This document shows positions 8,853-10,818 of a DNA stretch of 10,818 nucleotides, piece by piece (position 1 is the first letter of the stretch; each line of letters begins with the position of its first letter). Below the pieces are notes generated by a model. That model was not told the DNA's origin. It searched no databases and saw only the letters and a list, made by a program, of their open reading frames with translations. Position numbers and translations under genes: made by a program. This DNA is from Hymenopellis radicata (Eukaryota; Basidiomycota; Agaricomycetes; Agaricales; Physalacriaceae). The DNA is taken from contig JADNRX010001346.1 of NCBI GenBank assembly GCA_015501595.1, forward strand, positions 1 to 10,818, read 5' to 3'.

Positions 8853-8879
8853 CTGCTGCTGTCGCAAAGACAGCAGCAG
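8853..8879. repeat. Hairpin inside the hAT element
   Basis: CTGCTGCTGTC (8853-8863) and GACAGCAGCAG (8869-8879) form a perfect 11-bp stem with a 5-base loop GCAAA, close to the midpoint of the element. About 100 bases earlier, another near-perfect inverted repeat pairs 8736-8748 with 8755-8767 (13 positions, one mismatch). Confidence 0.6.
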
Positions 8880-9362
8880 CGGGCCCGGCACAGAGCCGAG
8901 ACCCAGATCCACCACCCGGCATGCAGCCAAGGTGGAATCAAACACCCCCAAGGCCGCCTGACAATCGTCAGAGCGGCAGAGGCGACAATCGTCGCACTCT
9001 GGGTGGTGGTAGTGGTGGTGCGAAGCAGGAGAAACGACCCGATCGTGTGCTGACGCGGCCTCTCGGCGTTTGCCGGATCGTGAGAATTTGTAAGATATTC
9101 ACGCGAACGTCTCGTTTGGGCGACGCAAGGGCCCATTCAACTTGTTAAAAATTTGTAAATTTAGTTAAAATATATATCTACATTATTGCGAGTCAGACCG
9201 AGTACTCGCGACGAGTACTCGTGCCTCCAAGGCCGTACTCGCGATCCTTATATGATCCGACTCGTTATTGATCCGCGGATCAAACGAGTCGAGTAGCCGA
9301 GACCCCCGGCCGGATCGAGTACCCGAGTATCCGCGTGACCCGCGAACTCGTTGAGGTCTCTA

Positions 9363-9370
9363 CCGTCATC
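9363..9370. repeat. Target-site duplication, right copy
   Basis: CCGTCATC follows the right terminal repeat directly and matches 8261-8268 base for base. The perfect match indicates a fairly recent insertion. Confidence 0.92.
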
Positions 9371-9775
9371 AGAAATGAGCCGCTGCCTCTTGCCAGAGGA
9401 TGGAGCGCCTACGGGTGGAGAATCAAGGGAGTCATCGAATGATGACTCCCAGCTTGGATCACTGCTGGAGGCACTGAATCCGGGAGTGTCATCCATGCGG
9501 GCGCGAAGGTCGTCATCAAAGACAGTCCGCTTTCGCTTGCTGGTGGAGGGAGTACTGGAGGGAGACGAAGGTTGCGAGAACGGGACGGAGGAGGTAGTCC
9601 AGTGCGAGAAAGGACTGCTGTATCCGTTCAGCGAGGCACTGTGGTTGAAACTGGCACCAGAGAGAGGGGATTGGGGTACATGGCGCTCGACTTGTCACTC
9701 ATATAGGGTTCGGTTACAGGACTAGGGCATGGAGGGCTACGGGTTACGAGTTACGAGTAGTGTGGAAGGTGCAGG

Positions 9776-9784
9776 CTTATAAGG
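9776..9784 (-). promoter_or_regulatory. Candidate TATA box for the DUF6589-type gene
   Basis: On the minus strand the sequence reads CTTATAAGC, about 75 bases upstream of the ATG at 9702. This spacing is reasonable for a fungal core promoter with a short leader and supports 9702 rather than 9496 as the original start. Confidence 0.4.
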
Positions 9785-9853
9785 TTGGAGCCACATTTCT
9801 TTATCAGCGCGTATTGTTCCTGAAAAAGACAATAGCATGCCAGAGAACAAGGA

Positions 9854-9861
9854 CAGTACAA
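9854..9861. repeat. Target-site duplication, left copy, second element
   Basis: CAGTACAA here is repeated exactly at 10304-10311, directly flanking the 19-base inverted repeats. Confidence 0.92.
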
Positions 9862-10303
9862 TAGGGTGGGGGAAATAAGTGGAGGTTTTTTACCAAAACA
9901 CTTATTTACATGTAAATTACAGTAAATTACCTAGTAAATTACATGGCCGGCCGAGGGTCAGATTTCGGGTGGTAATTTACCTGTCACGTGCACCTGCCCG
10001 GGCCGCCACCAACCCATTTCCGGACATATATCAGTGTCAGCACAAGCCCGACTAGTCGAGGGAGGTGGCTGTAGTGCCGTAAAGCCAACCAGTGGCCTGG
10101 GATAACTCGGCGGGCTGTCTTAATAGCATTTTCTGGAGAAATTTTGAGAAATTTTGGAAGGAAATTTGCGCCGCCACAACGTGTCACGTGACCATCACGT
10201 GCGAGGTAAATTACCTGGTAAATAAGTAAATTACATGGCCTCTGGCGGGCCGCTGGTAATTTACTGGTAAATAAGTGAGCTCGGACTTATTTCCCCCACC
10301 CTA
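9862..10303. mobile_element. hAT-like miniature element, 442 bases
   Basis: Perfect 19-base terminal inverted repeats (TAGGGTGGGGGAAATAAGT at 9862-9880 and its complement at 10285-10303) are flanked by exact 8-base duplications, again fitting hAT. The element is non-coding. Its subterminal zones carry seven copies of GTAAATTAC or its complement (9912, 9922, 9934, 9972, 10206, 10226, 10256). The 16-mer AGTAAATTACATGGCC appears as a direct repeat at 9933 and 10225. Three CACGTG palindromes (9985, 10185, 10196) lie inside. It shares neither terminal repeats nor subterminal motifs with the 1094-base element, so it belongs to a different family needing its own transposase. It sits upstream of the DUF6589-type gene and may separate two divergent promoters. 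Confidence 0.92.
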
Positions 10304-10311
10304 CAGTACAA
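10304..10311. repeat. Target-site duplication, right copy, second element
   Basis: Exact copy of CAGTACAA at 9854-9861. Joining the flanks after one copy gives a continuous purine-rich sequence, which would be the empty site. Confidence 0.92.
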
Positions 10312-10497
10312 GGACGAGAGAACAAGAAAAAGACCAGGGCCATCGGGCCGGCCTTCCGATCTGTTCTGCTTCCGAGCGTTGTTCACAATCTCCATGGAAC
10401 TTGCCGGACGCTGCCACACAATAAACCAGAAAGCTCTGGCCATCCGTCTCTTGTTATCAACGGAGCACAAAGCAAGAATGGCCTTGTTTTCTGGATG
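10312..10497. other. Intergenic stretch, probable promoter region
   Basis: This purine-rich to mixed sequence lies between the miniature element and a TATA-like site. The short open frames on both strands look like no known protein. It is best read as upstream sequence of the possible gene that follows. Confidence 0.35.
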
Positions 10498-10504
10498 TAT
10501 AAAT
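10498..10504 (+). promoter_or_regulatory. Candidate TATA box
   Basis: TATAAAT is followed by a C- and T-rich leader with CACC and CAAC motifs and an ATG 71 bases downstream, a typical fungal core promoter layout. Confidence 0.4.
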
Positions 10505-10568
10505 CTATCTCGACGCTCGTCGCTCCAGAATACACCAACTCACGCCGCCACACCGTACCCACAACATC

Positions 10569-10818
10569 ATGAAGGGTTCAATATGTGGTACTGTACTATT
10601 ACAACCTAGTCTTCATGGGGTGTTACCCGTTACGCATACTCTTCACAGATATTGCTCTTCATTCAGGGTCCAATTTCCTTATATGGGCAGGCGGGAGCGG
10701 CGGCAGTCGCCGCCGCCTTAAAAAATTTCCTTTTTGGGCCTTACCTGGGGCCCAATTTTGGCCGTTACGCGTTATGGTAGCACAAACTCTTCATTTCACA
10801 GGTCCCCGTTACCGTTAT
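10569..10818 (+). CDS. Possible 5' end of an unidentified gene
   Basis: An ATG in a good context (CAACATCATGAAG) lies 71 bases after a TATA-like site. The unspliced frame reads MKGSICGTVLLQPSLHGVLP and continues for about 50 codons before stopping. A possible intron starts at GTACTG soon after the ATG and could end at the TTCACAG near 10647. A second acceptor-like TTTCACAG occurs near 10801. I cannot trace a coherent protein, the region downstream is repeat-like, and the gene would run off the window. It may equally be a promoter left without its gene after an insertion. Confidence 0.22.
10697..10716. repeat. GC-rich 8-bp hairpin
   Basis: GCGGCGGC, a four-base loop AGTC, and GCCGCCGC form a perfect stem, followed by TTAAAAAATTT. 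The neighbourhood has repeated short words: CTCTTCATT at 10655-10663 and again at 10787-10795, and CCGTTAC several times up to the window end. This suggests the edge of a repeat or small element continuing outside the window. I found no terminal repeat pair that would define it. Confidence 0.4.

Larger units (their letters stand above)
8269..9362. mobile_element. Non-autonomous hAT-like transposon, 1094 bases
   Basis: The two ends are perfect 17-base inverted repeats, TAGAGACCTCAACGAGT at 8269-8285 and its complement at 9346-9362, flanked by exact 8-base duplications. TIRs starting TAGNG with 8-bp duplications are the hallmark of the hAT superfamily. The element encodes no transposase: its open frames are short and arise from GGT-, GTC- and CTG-rich simple sequence. 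Both subterminal zones (about 180 bases each) are packed with GAGTC/GACTC and with five copies of the palindrome CGAGTACTCG (8317, 8394, 8413, 9199, 9212), as expected for transposase-binding regions. Internally there is a (TGG)n tract near 8590-8620, an 11-bp perfect hairpin (8853-8863 with 8869-8879) near the centre, and an AT-rich patch at 9146-9185. It must be mobilised by a transposase encoded elsewhere. Confidence 0.9.
5663..9702 (-). pseudogene. DUF6589-type protein gene, split by transposon
   Basis: Exon 1 begins at ATG 9702, or at 9496 by a cautious choice. It is interrupted by the element at 8269-9362 and resumes from 8268 to 7789. Then come exon 2 (7738 to about 6984), exon 3 (to 6283), exon 4 (6229-6130) and exon 5 (6076-5663), with introns of 50, 53 and 53 bases bearing GTAAGT donors. 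The product would be about 860-930 residues. The N-terminus is Ser/Pro-rich with a basic TSKRKR. The core has FLWCTGC, FCYDNVN, HDQLTLAR and a DINEWERR...GLFHACQTLLW block; near the C-terminus are GAGSANYAMEIL and GIDMNIEHP. I recognise this as the fungal DUF6589 type, whose biochemical role is unknown to me. Excising the element and one duplication copy restores the frame exactly. A frame break remains at 6981-6990, and another lies in a CT run at 9657-9670 if the start is 9702. Splicing of the element could rescue expression. Confidence 0.75.

Noticed and set aside
8721..9148. Several overlapping open frames of 70-130 codons on both strands
   Set aside because: They lie wholly inside the hAT element and come from GTC, CTG and GGT-rich simple sequence; none resembles a transposase.
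1..10818. Telomere or subtelomere position, suggested by the RecQ-like helicase
   Set aside because: No TTAGGG-type repeats are present in the window, so position cannot be shown; kept only as an alternative idea.
1..10818. CRISPR array or bacterial operon
   Set aside because: Introns, TATA-type promoters and eukaryotic transposons rule out a bacterial reading; no regular spacer array exists.

Overview
The window looks like an accessory, transposon-rich stretch of a basidiomycete (Agaricomycete) nuclear genome. The reasons are genes split by introns of about 50 bases with GT...AG ends, protein types I associate with mushroom-forming fungi (a RecQ-like helicase with a VGTGYGKT Walker A and an FIDEAH box, and a DUF6589-type protein), and non-autonomous DNA transposons. 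No database search was possible, so family names rest on motif recognition.

Bases 1-2640 hold no gene I can defend. There are weak exon-like fragments, two good hairpins and a tRNA-like fold lacking an anticodon arm at 2385-2433. Bases 2651-2800 carry ACTCAA/TTGAGT repeats, several of them spaced exactly 11 bases apart. From 2813 to 9702 lies a compact three-gene block. A small acidic protein gene (minus, 3288 to 2813) starts 12 bases from a RecQ-like helicase gene (plus, 3301-5660, four or five exons). The helicase gene ends 2 bases before the end of a convergent DUF6589-type gene (minus, about 9702 to 5663, five exons).

The DUF6589 gene is interrupted in its first exon by a 1094-base element (8269-9362). 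This element has 17-base perfect terminal inverted repeats starting TAGAG and an exact 8-base target duplication (CCGTCATC), the signature of a non-autonomous hAT transposon. Removing the element and one duplication copy restores the reading frame. The insertion also places GT and AG at the two borders in the gene's own orientation, with a CTGAC branch-like site near the acceptor, so the element might be spliced out as an intron that leaves two extra codons. The gene shows two further possible frame breaks, at 6981-6990 and 9657-9670.

A second, unrelated hAT-like miniature element (9862-10303, 442 bases, 19-base perfect terminal repeats starting TAGGG, 8-base duplication CAGTACAA) sits upstream of the DUF6589 gene. 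Beyond it is a plausible but unproven promoter and start of another plus-strand gene (TATA at 10498, ATG at 10569). The end of the window is a GC-rich hairpin and short-repeat region that runs off the edge.

Working idea (inference): the helicase, DUF6589 and small-protein genes form one module, possibly the coding part of an undescribed large mobile element or a subtelomeric-type helicase locus, now being broken up by smaller hAT elements. I found no ends for such a large element inside the window.
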